In this document: in pieces, positions 18,285 through 27,462 of the stretch
How the letters are laid out: each line of letters opens with the position of its first letter
Numbering within the stretch: position 1 is the first letter of the stretch
DNA from: an uncultured Methylococcaceae bacterium
GTDB taxonomy: Bacteria; Pseudomonadota; Gammaproteobacteria; Methylococcales; Methylomonadaceae
Reading direction: 5' to 3'
NCBI GenBank assembly: GCA_903917345.1
Contig: CAIXAE010000045.1
Coordinates: forward strand, 62,001 to 126,000
Length of the DNA: 64,000 nucleotides
Translations under genes and position numbers: made by a program
Notes under the pieces: model-generated
The model's input: only the letters and a program-made list of their open reading frames with translations
Told to the model about the DNA's origin: nothing
Databases searched by the model: none

Positions 18285-19480
18285 AGACACAACGATTTTT
18301 CGCCATGACTGCACGCGATGCTTTAAGTCAAGTGCGTGAAGCTTTAGGCCCTGATGCCATTATTTTATCGAATCGATCAGTCAATAATGGGGTAGAAATT
18401 TTGGCCTCACATGAGCGTGACTTTGCTTTAGCGATTGAAGAATCAAGAACGATTGCCGCACAACAAGCTGAACAAAATCCTGATAATTCAATACTCGATG
18501 CGCCACTATCTAATGACATTAATGTCATTATGGATGAGATACGTGCCATGCGAGGCTCATTAGAAAACCAACTGTCTGCTTTATCCTGGACGAATCAACA
18601 GCAGCAACATCCGGCAAAATCAGGGATATTACGTGAGTTAATCGCCATGGGCTTTAGCGCAAGTTTATCGCGCTATTTAGCAACCAAGGCCCCTGCAGAA
18701 AGTGAATTGGAAGAAGGATTACAGTGGTCAAAAGATACCTTGCAACGTAACTTATCCACGATTAATAACGAAGATCAGTTTTTAGAAGAAGGCGGAGTAT
18801 TTGCCTTAATAGGCCCTACTGGGGTGGGTAAAACGACGACCACAGCAAAACTGGCGGCTCGTTGTGTTATGCGACATGGGGCATCTAAGCTGGGATTAAT
18901 TACGACCGATAGTTATCGTATTGGCGCTCATGAGCAATTAAGAATTTATGGAAAAATACTCGGGGTAATGATTCATTCTGTTCGAGATGAAACCGATTTA
19001 CATATTGCCTTGGAAGAATTACAAAACAAACATACAGTCATTATTGATACCGTTGGGATGAGCCAGCGTGATCAAATGGTCGCTGAACAAATAGCGATGT
19101 TATCGGGTGCAAGAAAACCGATTAAGCGCATTTTATGCCTTAATTCGACCAGTTCAATTGAAACCTTAAATGAAGTGGTCACCTCGTATCGGGGCTCTGG
19201 TTTAACCGGCTGTATTTTAACCAAGCTGGATGAAGCAGTCACTTTAAGTAATGCAATCGATGTTGTGTTACGCCAAAAATTAAAACTGTATTACGTTGGT
19301 ACGGGGCAGCGGGTTCCTGAAGATCTACATTTGCCTGATACGGCTCAATTGGTTGATCGCGCTTTTCAACACCGTCATGCAAAAAGCGTTACCCGCTACG
19401 AAGATGATGAACTTGCGCTGTTAATGAACAACGAAAACCACCATTACAACTCAAGTACGCAGCATAATCATGGCAAGTAA
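18281..19480 (+). CDS. flhF: SRP-type GTPase FlhF
   Basis: A 399-residue GTPase that marks the site, usually a cell pole, where the flagellum is built. The N-terminal basic region (residues 1-100) carries MKTQRFFAMTARDALSQVRE and GPDAIILSNRSV. The NG domain starts near residue 150; G1 is GPTGVGKTT at residues 178-186, followed by TTDSYRIGAHEQLRIYGKIL, DTVGMSQRD (G3) and TKLDEA (G4). All nucleotide motifs look intact. Its partner FlhG overlaps by 11 bp. Confidence 0.96.
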   Translation: MKTQRFFAMTARDALSQVREALGPDAIILSNRSVNNGVEILASHERDFALAIEESRTIAAQQAEQNPDNSILDAPLSNDINVIMDEIRAMRGSLENQLSALSWTNQQQQHPAKSGILRELIAMGFSASLSRYLATKAPAESELEEGLQWSKDTLQRNLSTINNEDQFLEEGGVFALIGPTGVGKTTTTAKLAARCVMRHGASKLGLITTDSYRIGAHEQLRIYGKILGVMIHSVRDETDLHIALEELQNKHTVIIDTVGMSQRDQMVAEQIAMLSGARKPIKRILCLNSTSSIETLNEVVTSYRGSGLTGCILTKLDEAVTLSNAIDVVLRQKLKLYYVGTGQRVPEDLHLPDTAQLVDRAFQHRHAKSVTRYEDDELALLMNNENHHYNSSTQHNHGK

Positions 19481-20297
19481 CTCCCGCGTTGATCAAGCCG
19501 ATGGTTTGAGACGATTAATTGGCGAAAATTCAACTCAACATATTGCCTTTTTATCGGCCATTGCCGCCCCACAAAAGAATGCGATTTTAAATAATCTAGC
19601 GGCGGCCTTAGTTAATAAAGGTAGCGATGTGCATTTATTAGATGCCAGCCTACATTCACAGGGTATTAGTTGTATTGCAGAGAAACCCATTGAGCACTAT
19701 TTATCTGATGTGGCCGAACAAAATGCAGATATCGACTCTTTTCTTTTTGAACAAAGTAAGGGTATTTACTTTAGTAAATTGTCACGTGCACCTGTTAAGA
19801 ATTTGGGGGATCAAGCTTCATTACTGGAACAGTTATCTAAATCATTATCTGAAATTAAACCGGATATAAATTTCTGTATCAGTGATATCTATTTAGATAA
19901 TGATAATCCTTTTGTACTGCCAGAACTGGCAAAGGCAGATGTTATCGTTTTAACGAGTAATACAGCAGACTCTATCACTTCAGCGTATCTACAAATAAAA
20001 GCCTTACACGCTCAACTAGGTAGACGTCCCTACCATGTATTAGTCGTTGACTCGACCTTAGAGCAAGCTAAAAAAATACAACATAACATGAGCCAAGCCG
20101 CCAAAGTGTATCTGGCCGTCCCTTTACTTTCGTTAGGTGTCATACCACGTGATGATTTTTTAGACCGTGCGGGACAAATGGGGAGAACCGTCATTGATGC
20201 GTTCCCAACGGCAACGTCGGCAAATGCATTTAGATCAATAGCGACGCAATTGGTTGAGAAAACGCATAGCTTGCCATCTGCAGCACTCACAAATTAG
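19470..20297 (+). CDS. flhG: FlhG/FleN-type flagellar number regulator with lost P-loop
   Basis: A 275-residue MinD/ParA-family protein that overlaps flhF. The N-terminal DQADGLRRL (residues 8-16) is the DQAxxLR activator motif by which FlhG stimulates the FlhF GTPase. The Walker A position, expected as GKGGVGKT, reads SAIAAPQKNAILNN (residues 29-42) and has no GK[T/S]. The LLDAD strand is LLDAS (residues 56-60), and the DTxAG Walker B region is replaced by SDIYLDNDN. The fold seems kept (ADVIVLTS, LVVDSTLEQAKKIQHNM), but ATP binding and ATP-driven dimerisation look lost. It may be a constitutive FlhF activator. Length is typical (270-300). Confidence 0.88.
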   Translation: MASNSRVDQADGLRRLIGENSTQHIAFLSAIAAPQKNAILNNLAAALVNKGSDVHLLDASLHSQGISCIAEKPIEHYLSDVAEQNADIDSFLFEQSKGIYFSKLSRAPVKNLGDQASLLEQLSKSLSEIKPDINFCISDIYLDNDNPFVLPELAKADVIVLTSNTADSITSAYLQIKALHAQLGRRPYHVLVVDSTLEQAKKIQHNMSQAAKVYLAVPLLSLGVIPRDDFLDRAGQMGRTVIDAFPTATSANAFRSIATQLVEKTHSLPSAALTN

Positions 20298-20345
20298 GCC
20301 CACTATGATCTCACTGTCATCTAGCACCAAACAAAGGAGCCGATA

Positions 20346-21107
20346 ATGGATTGGGGAAGTATTGCGGGCTTAATCTTAGGTTTGATTGTCATCATTTCTG
20401 GACAATGGGTTGATGGTTCATCAATTAGCTCATTGATTCAACCCACTGCGATCATTATAGTGCTGGGGGGGACTTTAAGTGCTGTTTTATTACAAAACGG
20501 TATCGCTAATTTAATACGGGGCTTTCGTATGTTGCGCCGTGCTTTTGTGCCTAATGGTGACTTTTATCCAGAACTGATGACAACCATTCAAACCTGGAGC
20601 TCGACTGCACGTATGGAAGGTTTTCTAAAATTAGATAGGCATATAAACTCATATCCAGATCCCTTTATTGCCAAAGGACTTCGCTTAGTGGTTGATGGCA
20701 TCGAAGTAGCCAAAATCCAAGAAATTCTTGATATTGACATCAACAGTTATGAGCGAAATCAACGTCAAACCATTAAGGTGTGGGAGGCAGCTGGTGGTTA
20801 TTCGCCTACGATGGGCATTTTAGGTGCGGTACTGGGGCTCGTGAATACTATGGAGAATTTGACTGATCCTCATTTGATAGGCCCTGGTATTGCGATTGCT
20901 TTTGTCTCGACTATTTATGGGGTCGGCTTAGCCAATTTAGTATTTTTACCTATCGCTAATAAACTTAAACAACATGTTGAGATAGAAATTTTAAAACGTG
21001 AAATGTTAGCGGATGCCCTACTGTGCATAAAACAAGGTATGCATCCTATGATTATTACTGAACGCATGAGCAGTTATTGGCATCAGGATCGTAATTATGG
21101 CTCGTAA
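20346..21107 (+). CDS. motC: flagellar stator subunit MotC (MotA family)
   Basis: A 253-residue inner-membrane stator protein with four membrane helices (residues about 5-25, 30-50, 150-172, 180-205). The start, MDWGSIAGLILGLIVIISGQ, and GGYSPTMGILGAVLGLVNTM are typical of the MotC/PomA group. It pairs with MotD, which overlaps by 11 bp. A second stator, MotAB, lies at 30-31.6 kb. Confidence 0.92.
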   Translation: MDWGSIAGLILGLIVIISGQWVDGSSISSLIQPTAIIIVLGGTLSAVLLQNGIANLIRGFRMLRRAFVPNGDFYPELMTTIQTWSSTARMEGFLKLDRHINSYPDPFIAKGLRLVVDGIEVAKIQEILDIDINSYERNQRQTIKVWEAAGGYSPTMGILGAVLGLVNTMENLTDPHLIGPGIAIAFVSTIYGVGLANLVFLPIANKLKQHVEIEILKREMLADALLCIKQGMHPMIITERMSSYWHQDRNYGS

Positions 21108-22005
21108 ACGTTTAACAGATGAACCCGACAATCATGATCGTTGGTTGATATCTTATGCCGACCTAATGACCACTATGTTTGCTTTTTTTGTAGTGTTATA
21201 TGCTATGTCTTCAGTTCAAGAAATGAAGTTTCAAGAACTATCTAGCTCATTAGGCACGGCCCTTGGTAATACAATTCCTCCACACCCCAGTTCAGATACT
21301 ATTACTAACGTTCCCTCATTGCCAGAACAGACATCAACACCTTTACCCACAGCATCTCCATTAACTGATCCCACACTTGAACAGGAGCCTTTTAGTTTTG
21401 AAACGCAAAGTACCGATCCAGAGCCTCAAACATCGACGGCACCTGTTGAAGAAAAGCCGAAATTGACCGACGATGACATGCTTCAACAACTCGAAATAAA
21501 AAAAGAAAAGTCACAAATGCAAGCCATTGCTACTGAACTAGAAAAACGTTTAGCACCCTTAATAAACCAAGGCAAAGTACACGTTAACCTATCTAATTGG
21601 GGCATTAGTGTTGAGCTGAATGCCAGTATCTTATTTCCAGCGGCTGAAGCTAAGTTAAATCCAGAATCATTTGAAACCTTACGTTCCATTGCTAGCATAC
21701 TTAAAGATCAACCCCAATCAATTCATGTGGCGGGACATACTGATAATAAGGTGATTAAAACGCCTAGCTTTCCTTCAAATTGGGAGCTCTCCTCTGCGCG
21801 TGCAGGTAGTGTCGTTAGACTGCTTATTGATGCGGGTATTGAACCTAAACGCTTAGCCGCTATCGGTTTTGCTGATAATCAACCCGTTGACACTAACTCA
21901 ACCAATGAAGGACGGATGCGAAACCGCAGGGTACAATTATCTATTATGGCTAAATCGAGTGAAGAACTCGAATCAATCACTCAGAAAGACATAATTGTCG
22001 AGTAA
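21097..22005 (+). CDS. motD: flagellar stator subunit MotD (MotB family)
   Basis: A 302-residue protein with one N-terminal membrane helix (DRWLISYADLMTTMFAFFVV, containing the ion-conducting Asp), a Pro/Thr-rich linker (about 60-130) and a C-terminal OmpA-type peptidoglycan-binding domain (LFPAAEAKLNPES, VAGHTDN, NWELSSARAGSVVRLL, GFADNQPV). With MotC it forms a complete torque unit. The longer linker separates it from MotB at 29.9 kb. Confidence 0.92.
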   Translation: MARKRLTDEPDNHDRWLISYADLMTTMFAFFVVLYAMSSVQEMKFQELSSSLGTALGNTIPPHPSSDTITNVPSLPEQTSTPLPTASPLTDPTLEQEPFSFETQSTDPEPQTSTAPVEEKPKLTDDDMLQQLEIKKEKSQMQAIATELEKRLAPLINQGKVHVNLSNWGISVELNASILFPAAEAKLNPESFETLRSIASILKDQPQSIHVAGHTDNKVIKTPSFPSNWELSSARAGSVVRLLIDAGIEPKRLAAIGFADNQPVDTNSTNEGRMRNRRVQLSIMAKSSEELESITQKDIIVE

Positions 22006-22012
22006 TGACATC

Positions 22013-23596
22013 ATGTTTAAACGAACGCAAAAAATCTGGCACAAACACTTTCTTTCTCATGCCATGTTATTGTTTAACAATAACCATACAGAAAGCGTCA
22101 TTATTACTGATAGCGAACGACATATTCTTTTTACTAATGAAGTTTTCACCAACACTACCGGCTATAGTGCTAATGAGGTACTGGGTAAAACACCTAAGTT
22201 TCTCCAAGGGATATTGACGGATAAAGATTCATCAAAAAAACTCAATACAGCTATACAGAATAAAGAATCAATTACTATTGAATTGATAAATTATCGTAAA
22301 GATGGAAGTCCGTTCTGGAATTCATTTTCCATTACCCCCTATTTTAATCCACTGGGAAAACTACTCTATTGGATAGGTATACAACGAAACATAACGCAGC
22401 AAAGACAATTAGAACAAGAACTCTTAGAAGCAAAAAACAAGGCTGAGCAACTCGCCTTTACTAAGAGCCAATTTCTGGCGAACATGTCTCACGAAATCAG
22501 AACACCTATGAATAGCATTCTGGGATTTTCTGAATTATCCCAAGAAAGTAATGATCTATCGGAAATAAAACAATATCTAGCCAATATAAACACGGCCTCT
22601 TCTCATTTGATGGCTATACTGAATGACATTTTAGATTTAAGCAAAATTCAAGCAGAAGGATTTACCTTAAATAAAAAACCTTTTTATCTGAAAAACTTAT
22701 TAGATTCTATTCAATTACTCTACCCAACCACGGGTAGAAGCTTCACTTTAGAAGCTAATTGTAATATCAATAATCCATTCCTACCTTTTTTAATAGGCGA
22801 CGAGTTACGCATAAAACAAGTATTACTCAATTTACTTAACAATGCTTTTAAATTCTCCCCTCACGGTTCAGTAAAACTAATAGTTGATTGTGAAAAAATT
22901 AATGTTTCAGGCACACGTTTTATACAACTTAAATTTTCTATCGTCGATACGGGCATAGGCATATCTGAGGAACAACTCAAATCAATATTTAAACGTTTCA
23001 CGCAAGCTGACACTAGCATTAGCAGGAATTTTGGTGGAACCGGTTTGGGTTTAGCGATTTCTCAACAACTTATTCAATCGATGGGTGGAGAAATACAGGT
23101 GCAAAGCACCCTAGGAAAAGGCTCTACTTTCAGTTTTGAACTACCGTTAGAAATATCAAATGATGCTATCAAAAACCCATCTCTAAATACGGACATCGAG
23201 CAACTCACTCTCTACGATAATAGCGTGTTCCCTAATAAACGCATCTTAGTCGTTGATGACGATAAAATGAGCCAGGTGGTTGCAAAACTGATGCTTAAGA
23301 AATTAGATTTCGGATTTGAAGTGGCTGAGAATGGTGCCATTGCCATCGATTTAATTAATAAAAAACGTTTTGATCTTGTTTTAATGGATATTCAAATGCC
23401 TGTCATGAATGGCTTACAAGCGACGCATAACATTCGTAAAAGCTATACAGAACAAGACCTCCCCATCATAGGCATGAGTGCTGGAATATTGCTACACGAT
23501 CAAATGGCCTGCTTTAATGCAGGTATGAATAGCTTTTTACCAAAACCCCTTGATTTTGAATCTTTAAAAAATGAATTGGTCAAACTACTGAGTTAA
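22013..23596 (+). CDS. PAS hybrid sensor histidine kinase
   Basis: A 527-residue cytoplasmic kinase without membrane segments. Residues about 25-140 are a PAS domain plus PAC (FTNTTGYSANEVLGKTPKFL, NYRKDGSPFWN, GIQRNIT). About 155-220 are HisKA (FLANMSHEIRTPMN with the His), 265-385 HATPase (LLNNAFKFS, DTGIGIS, GGTGLGLAIS), and 405-525 a receiver (LVVDDDKMS, LMDIQMPVMNG). The PAS has LOV-like surroundings but Pro replaces the photoactive Cys. ATG 22013 lies 8 bp after motD; an in-frame TTG 18 bp earlier is less likely. It shares the motCD transcript and is followed by an Hpt protein, so the phosphorelay probably feeds flagellar or chemotaxis control. Confidence 0.88.
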   Translation: MFKRTQKIWHKHFLSHAMLLFNNNHTESVIITDSERHILFTNEVFTNTTGYSANEVLGKTPKFLQGILTDKDSSKKLNTAIQNKESITIELINYRKDGSPFWNSFSITPYFNPLGKLLYWIGIQRNITQQRQLEQELLEAKNKAEQLAFTKSQFLANMSHEIRTPMNSILGFSELSQESNDLSEIKQYLANINTASSHLMAILNDILDLSKIQAEGFTLNKKPFYLKNLLDSIQLLYPTTGRSFTLEANCNINNPFLPFLIGDELRIKQVLLNLLNNAFKFSPHGSVKLIVDCEKINVSGTRFIQLKFSIVDTGIGISEEQLKSIFKRFTQADTSISRNFGGTGLGLAISQQLIQSMGGEIQVQSTLGKGSTFSFELPLEISNDAIKNPSLNTDIEQLTLYDNSVFPNKRILVVDDDKMSQVVAKLMLKKLDFGFEVAENGAIAIDLINKKRFDLVLMDIQMPVMNGLQATHNIRKSYTEQDLPIIGMSAGILLHDQMACFNAGMNSFLPKPLDFESLKNELVKLLS

Positions 23597-23657
23597 CTAT
23601 AGAATGCAAATCTGTCGATAAAATCACAATTTACCTAACCCAAAGTAAGTTAAACAC

Positions 23658-24050
23658 ATGATAAATAATAACAGCATTGATAAAACCCTTGACGGCGAAA
23701 CGGAGCCATCTTCACCAGCGCTAATTGATTTAAATCAACTGATTCTAATTATAGGAGATGATCAGGCACAACTAAAAGATTTGTTAACGATGTTCTATCA
23801 AGATTATTTTCTTAAAAGCGTACAAATAAAAGAGGCGCTGCAAAATCATGAACTCGCGACCGCTCAGCAACTCGCTCATAATATTGCAGGATCAGCACAA
23901 ATGATAGGTGCCGAATCATTACTATTCGCCAGTCAGGCTTTTGATAGTTCACTCAAACAAGGACTTTATGAACCCGCACTCAGTGAACGTTTCTATCTGA
24001 GCTTAGAACATACGTTATTCGCATTAAATACTCAGATTGAAGCCATCTAG
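23658..24050 (+). CDS. histidine phosphotransfer (Hpt) domain protein
   Basis: A 130-residue helical protein. The phosphotransfer motif is AQQLAHNIAGSAQMIGAESL; the usual HxLKGS reads HNIAGS, so the Lys at +3 is Ala. The active His and Gly-Ser are kept. It lies 61 bp after the hybrid kinase and is the only free-standing Hpt in the window, while three hybrid kinases with receivers but no Hpt domain are present. It therefore is a candidate shared relay. Confidence 0.8.
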   Translation: MINNNSIDKTLDGETEPSSPALIDLNQLILIIGDDQAQLKDLLTMFYQDYFLKSVQIKEALQNHELATAQQLAHNIAGSAQMIGAESLLFASQAFDSSLKQGLYEPALSERFYLSLEHTLFALNTQIEAI

Positions 24051-24066
24051 AGTATGAATTTCCAAC

Positions 24067-26121
24067 TTATAATCCAGTGCGCGTGTATTGACTGCTGAGT
24101 AACTCACTGACATCAATAATTAACGAAACACTACCATCACCCATGATAGTGGCGCCTGATACATTCGAAATTTTTCTAAAATTCGATTCTACATTCTTAA
24201 CCACAATTTGTTGTTGGCCTACTAACTCATCAACTAACAACGCAGCTCTTTTATCTTCTATCGCTATCACGACTAAAATGCCGGATACAGGTTCTTTATA
24301 TCGTTGTTCAATGCCAAATACCTCATATAAAGGTATTATGGGTAAATATCTATCGCGAACAAAAATAACACTACTTGTCCCATTAATCTCTTTAAGATTA
24401 ACAGCCGCAGGTTGAAATGACTCTAGGACATAGTTAAGGGGCAAAATATAGGTTTCTTCGCCTATCTTTATAGACATGCCGTCCATAATAGCCAATGTTA
24501 AAGGTAATGATACCGTCGTGATTGTCCCAACGCCCGCTACTGACTTAATACTGACAATCCCACCCAAATTGTTAATATTGCGTTTAACCACATCCATGCC
24601 AACACCACGTCCTGATAAATCAGTGACTGTTTCTGCTGTGGAAAATCCTGGCGCAAAAATCAACTGCCAAACCTCATCATCGGTCATACCTTCTCGAACA
24701 GGGATGCCTTCAGCTTGTGCTTTATTTAGAATTCTGTCCCTATTAAGCCCTGCCCCATCATCACTAACTTCTATTAATACATGTCCACCCTGATGACTCG
24801 CTGACAAACCTAAACGCCCCATGGCGGGTTTACCTTTTTGCGTGCGTATCTCTGCTGTTTCTATACCATGATCTATGCTGTTTCTAACTAGATGCGTCAG
24901 TGGATCGATAATACATTCAATCAAACCTTTATCTAATTCAATGTTATTACCTTGGGTCACTAAGTTTATCTGTTTACCTAATTTATTAGATAACTCACGT
25001 ACCATCCGAGGAAAACGAGAAAACACAACCTCAATGGGCATCATACGCATCGACATAGCTGTTTCTTGCAAATCACGACTATTCTGGCCTAGCTGAGTGA
25101 TCCCATTAAGTAAACTTTCGTACAAACCTTCATCCAGACCTTCTGCACGTTTTGCTATCATGGCATGCGTTATAACTAATTCACCGACTAAATTTATTAA
25201 CTGATCTACCTTATCAACACCTACTCTAATCGTTGATGCTTCGGCATTTGCAGCGGGCTTATCGGGTGATGTAGGTGCTACTTTCTTATTTTCGACAGGT
25301 TGATCAGTCACAGCAGCTATTTTTTGTGTCTCAACGGGGGGCGGAATGGGATCAGACTTTATCACTTCCGGTGTTTTCTGAACAACAGGTGGTTCTGGTT
25401 CATCAAAAAAACCAAAACCTTCATCTTCAATTTCTTCAACTAGAGGAGCTTCGGCTTTATGCTGAACAACCTTAACTAGGTCAGGGTCTAGAACGAATGA
25501 GCATAAAGCTAGGATATCATCTGCACTTTCATTAGTTGCTAATTCTAAGATGGCTCCTTTATCAGGTGCTTGTGTAAGTTTTAGCTCACCTAATAATGAG
25601 AGTTCTTCTATCAGGGCTTCTACATCTTTTGCTGACATGACAGGCAACTCAATATGAAATTGTTTTTCATATTGATTAACGGATGTTTCAACGTCATTAC
25701 TGGCTAATATCTGAGGTGCTGGATGTAATGCCTCTTTATCAATCATTGATTCCAACACCATTTTGATGTCGGCCGCTTTTTCACTATCAACGGGGGTGTT
25801 ATGTCTCAGACCATCTAACTGCATTTTTAAGACATCACGAGATTGCAACAATACCTCTTGATGGTCAGCTGTAAATTCATCTTCACCATGCCGAATCTTA
25901 TCCAACATAGATTCTAAAACATGAGTGATATCTATTAAATCTGAATATCCAAAGGTTGCAGCCCCCCCTTTTATACTATGAGCAATACGAAAAATAGCGT
26001 TGATATCTTCAAGGTCAGGCTCATCAATATTAACAGTCAGCAATAACCGCTCTAAATCAGCCAAAAGCTCTTCTGTCTCATCAAAAAACATTTCAGAAAA
26101 TTGACTGATGTCGATTGCCAT
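24067..26121 (-). CDS. cheA: chemotaxis histidine kinase CheA
   Basis: A 684-residue kinase. P1 Hpt domain with His48 (FRIAHSIKGGAATFG). A middle region about 145-225 resembles a P2-type CheY/CheB docking domain. A Pro/acid-rich linker spans about 240-300. P3 dimerisation follows (VDQLINLVGELVITHAMIA), then the P4 kinase (LVRNSIDHGIETAEIR, SDDGAGLNRDRI, GRGVGMDVVKRNI) and P5 CheW-like (LPLNYVLESF, VDELVGQQQIVVK). All catalytic boxes look intact. It ends the flhDC-mot-che gene run, 11 bp after cheY2, and converges on the Hpt gene. Confidence 0.97.
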   Translation of the reverse strand: MAIDISQFSEMFFDETEELLADLERLLLTVNIDEPDLEDINAIFRIAHSIKGGAATFGYSDLIDITHVLESMLDKIRHGEDEFTADHQEVLLQSRDVLKMQLDGLRHNTPVDSEKAADIKMVLESMIDKEALHPAPQILASNDVETSVNQYEKQFHIELPVMSAKDVEALIEELSLLGELKLTQAPDKGAILELATNESADDILALCSFVLDPDLVKVVQHKAEAPLVEEIEDEGFGFFDEPEPPVVQKTPEVIKSDPIPPPVETQKIAAVTDQPVENKKVAPTSPDKPAANAEASTIRVGVDKVDQLINLVGELVITHAMIAKRAEGLDEGLYESLLNGITQLGQNSRDLQETAMSMRMMPIEVVFSRFPRMVRELSNKLGKQINLVTQGNNIELDKGLIECIIDPLTHLVRNSIDHGIETAEIRTQKGKPAMGRLGLSASHQGGHVLIEVSDDGAGLNRDRILNKAQAEGIPVREGMTDDEVWQLIFAPGFSTAETVTDLSGRGVGMDVVKRNINNLGGIVSIKSVAGVGTITTVSLPLTLAIMDGMSIKIGEETYILPLNYVLESFQPAAVNLKEINGTSSVIFVRDRYLPIIPLYEVFGIEQRYKEPVSGILVVIAIEDKRAALLVDELVGQQQIVVKNVESNFRKISNVSGATIMGDGSVSLIIDVSELLSSQYTRTGL

Positions 26122-26132
26122 ATCTTAACTTC

Positions 26133-26501
26133 CTAAGCTTGATTAGTGACTTTATTCACTACTGCAATTAAACGATCTGGATCAAATGGTTTTACCAACC
26201 AACCGGTTGCCCCCACTGCCCGACCTTTTGCTTTCATTTCATCACCCGCTTCTGTGGTTAACATTAAAATGGGGGTCTTTTCATAGGTAGGCAAAGCCCG
26301 TAAATTTTGGATTAATGTTAAACCATCCATTCTTGGCATGTTTTGATCAGTTAACACCACATCAAACACTTGTTTTTCTGCTAAGGCCAACGCATCAACG
26401 CCATCCTCTGCTTCAGTTATCTGATAACCAGCCGTTTTAAGACTGAATACAACCATTTGTCTTAACGACCGAGAGTCGTCGACTGCTAGGACGGTTTTCA
26501 T
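26133..26501 (-). CDS. CheY-family response regulator (second copy)
   Basis: A 122-residue single-domain receiver. Acid pair at Asp8/9, phosphorylated Asp52 (LTDQNMPRMDG), switch Thr (MLTTEAG) and Lys (LVKPFDPDRL) are all present. It lies directly before cheA. Proteins of this type differ from motor-binding CheY and often act as a phosphate sink or feed a separate output. The classical CheY is at 27.0-27.4 kb. Confidence 0.93.
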   Translation of the reverse strand: MKTVLAVDDSRSLRQMVVFSLKTAGYQITEAEDGVDALALAEKQVFDVVLTDQNMPRMDGLTLIQNLRALPTYEKTPILMLTTEAGDEMKAKGRAVGATGWLVKPFDPDRLIAVVNKVTNQA

Positions 26502-26534
26502 ATTATTCGCTCCATATTTTGACTCTTTAAATGA

Positions 26535-27014
26535 TTAGAATAATTCAACATCACCACTCTCCATGTGTTGTTGATTTAAAGACTGATTAAACTTTTTGTG
26601 TAAACTTTTATTTAGTTCTGATGCTTGTGAATTAAGCCTAATTAATTTATCTATGCAAATATCTGTTTTATTGTTTTGCATAGACTGCGCTGACTTCACA
26701 ATATCACTCATGCAGTTTAATCGCTTAAGCAAACGGCTCGATAGTTGAGTGGTTAAATCATGAAATTGCAAAGCAGTAATCGCTTGATTCACAGCAGGAT
26801 TAATATGATTAAGAGCCTCATCACCCAGGCTATTACGATACATTTCTAAACTATCATGGATAGAAAAAAAACTGCTATTTAAAGCGACAACGGCTTCGTC
26901 TAATATTAAGTTAATCTGCTTTAGATCAGCCATAGCTTCAAGCACATGCGTATCAACTGATTGTAAAAAGCCATTTAGCTCAGTACATATAGATAATTCA
27001 TCTGAATGATTCAT
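26535..27014 (-). CDS. helical chemotaxis-cluster protein with QFHDLTTQL motif
   Basis: A 159-residue all-helical protein without a named family that I can assign firmly. Its centre, ITALQFHDLTTQLSSRLLKR, resembles the CheZ active helix (AQDFQDITGQIIKKI in this window's CheZ) and similar helices in receptor-like proteins. It lacks the CheZ C-terminal CheY-binding peptide and ends in ESGDVELF. It lies between two CheY genes (8 and 33 bp), so a CheY-directed phosphatase or adaptor role is plausible. Confidence 0.7.
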   Translation of the reverse strand: MNHSDELSICTELNGFLQSVDTHVLEAMADLKQINLILDEAVVALNSSFFSIHDSLEMYRNSLGDEALNHINPAVNQAITALQFHDLTTQLSSRLLKRLNCMSDIVKSAQSMQNNKTDICIDKLIRLNSQASELNKSLHKKFNQSLNQQHMESGDVELF

Positions 27015-27022
27015 GTATTCAA

Positions 27023-27415
27023 TTATTTATTGTGCTTCTCAAGAATTTTAGTGATCTTTTCATCTAAAGTGGCTGCCGTAAACGGCTTGACAATATAACT
27101 ACTTGCACCGGCTTGAGCGGCCGCAATTATATTTTCTTTTTTTGCTTCTGCAGTGACCATCAGCATAGGAAGATGGGATAACTTAGGATCAGCTCTTACC
27201 GCTTGTAATAATTGAAGACCATCCATTCCAGGCATATTCCAATCTGAAACAATAAAATCAAACTTATCTCGATTAAGTTTGGCTAAGGCCATATTGCCAT
27301 CCTCAGCTTCATCAACGTTGTTATAGCCTAACTCTTTTAATAAATTTCGAATAATGCGGCGCATTGTTGAAAAGTCATCTACTACTAAAAACTTCATTTC
27401 ATTTAAATCAGCCAT
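27023..27415 (-). CDS. cheY: chemotaxis response regulator CheY
   Basis: A 130-residue receiver that binds FliM at the motor switch when phosphorylated. Asp13/14, phosphorylation site Asp58 ([11 protein letters not shown]), Thr in [10 protein letters not shown] and Lys in YIVKPFT match classical CheY closely. It lies between cheB and the helical protein. Confidence 0.97.
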   Translation of the reverse strand: MADLNEMKFLVVDDFSTMRRIIRNLLKELGYNNVDEAEDGNMALAKLNRDKFDFIVSDWNMPGMDGLQLLQAVRADPKLSHLPMLMVTAEAKKENIIAAAQAGASSYIVKPFTAATLDEKITKILEKHNK

Positions 27416-27462
27416 GATTACTCCAAAAATATCCTGTATCTATTAATTAACAATTTGTATCT

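Noticed and set aside
22013-22430. LOV photoreceptor domain in the motCD-linked kinase
   Set aside because: FLQG and NYRKDGSPFWN are LOV-like, but the photoactive Cys is Pro (GKTPKFLQG); called PAS only.
24143-25475. Several plus-strand open frames opposite cheA
   Set aside because: Antisense shadows of a well-conserved gene.
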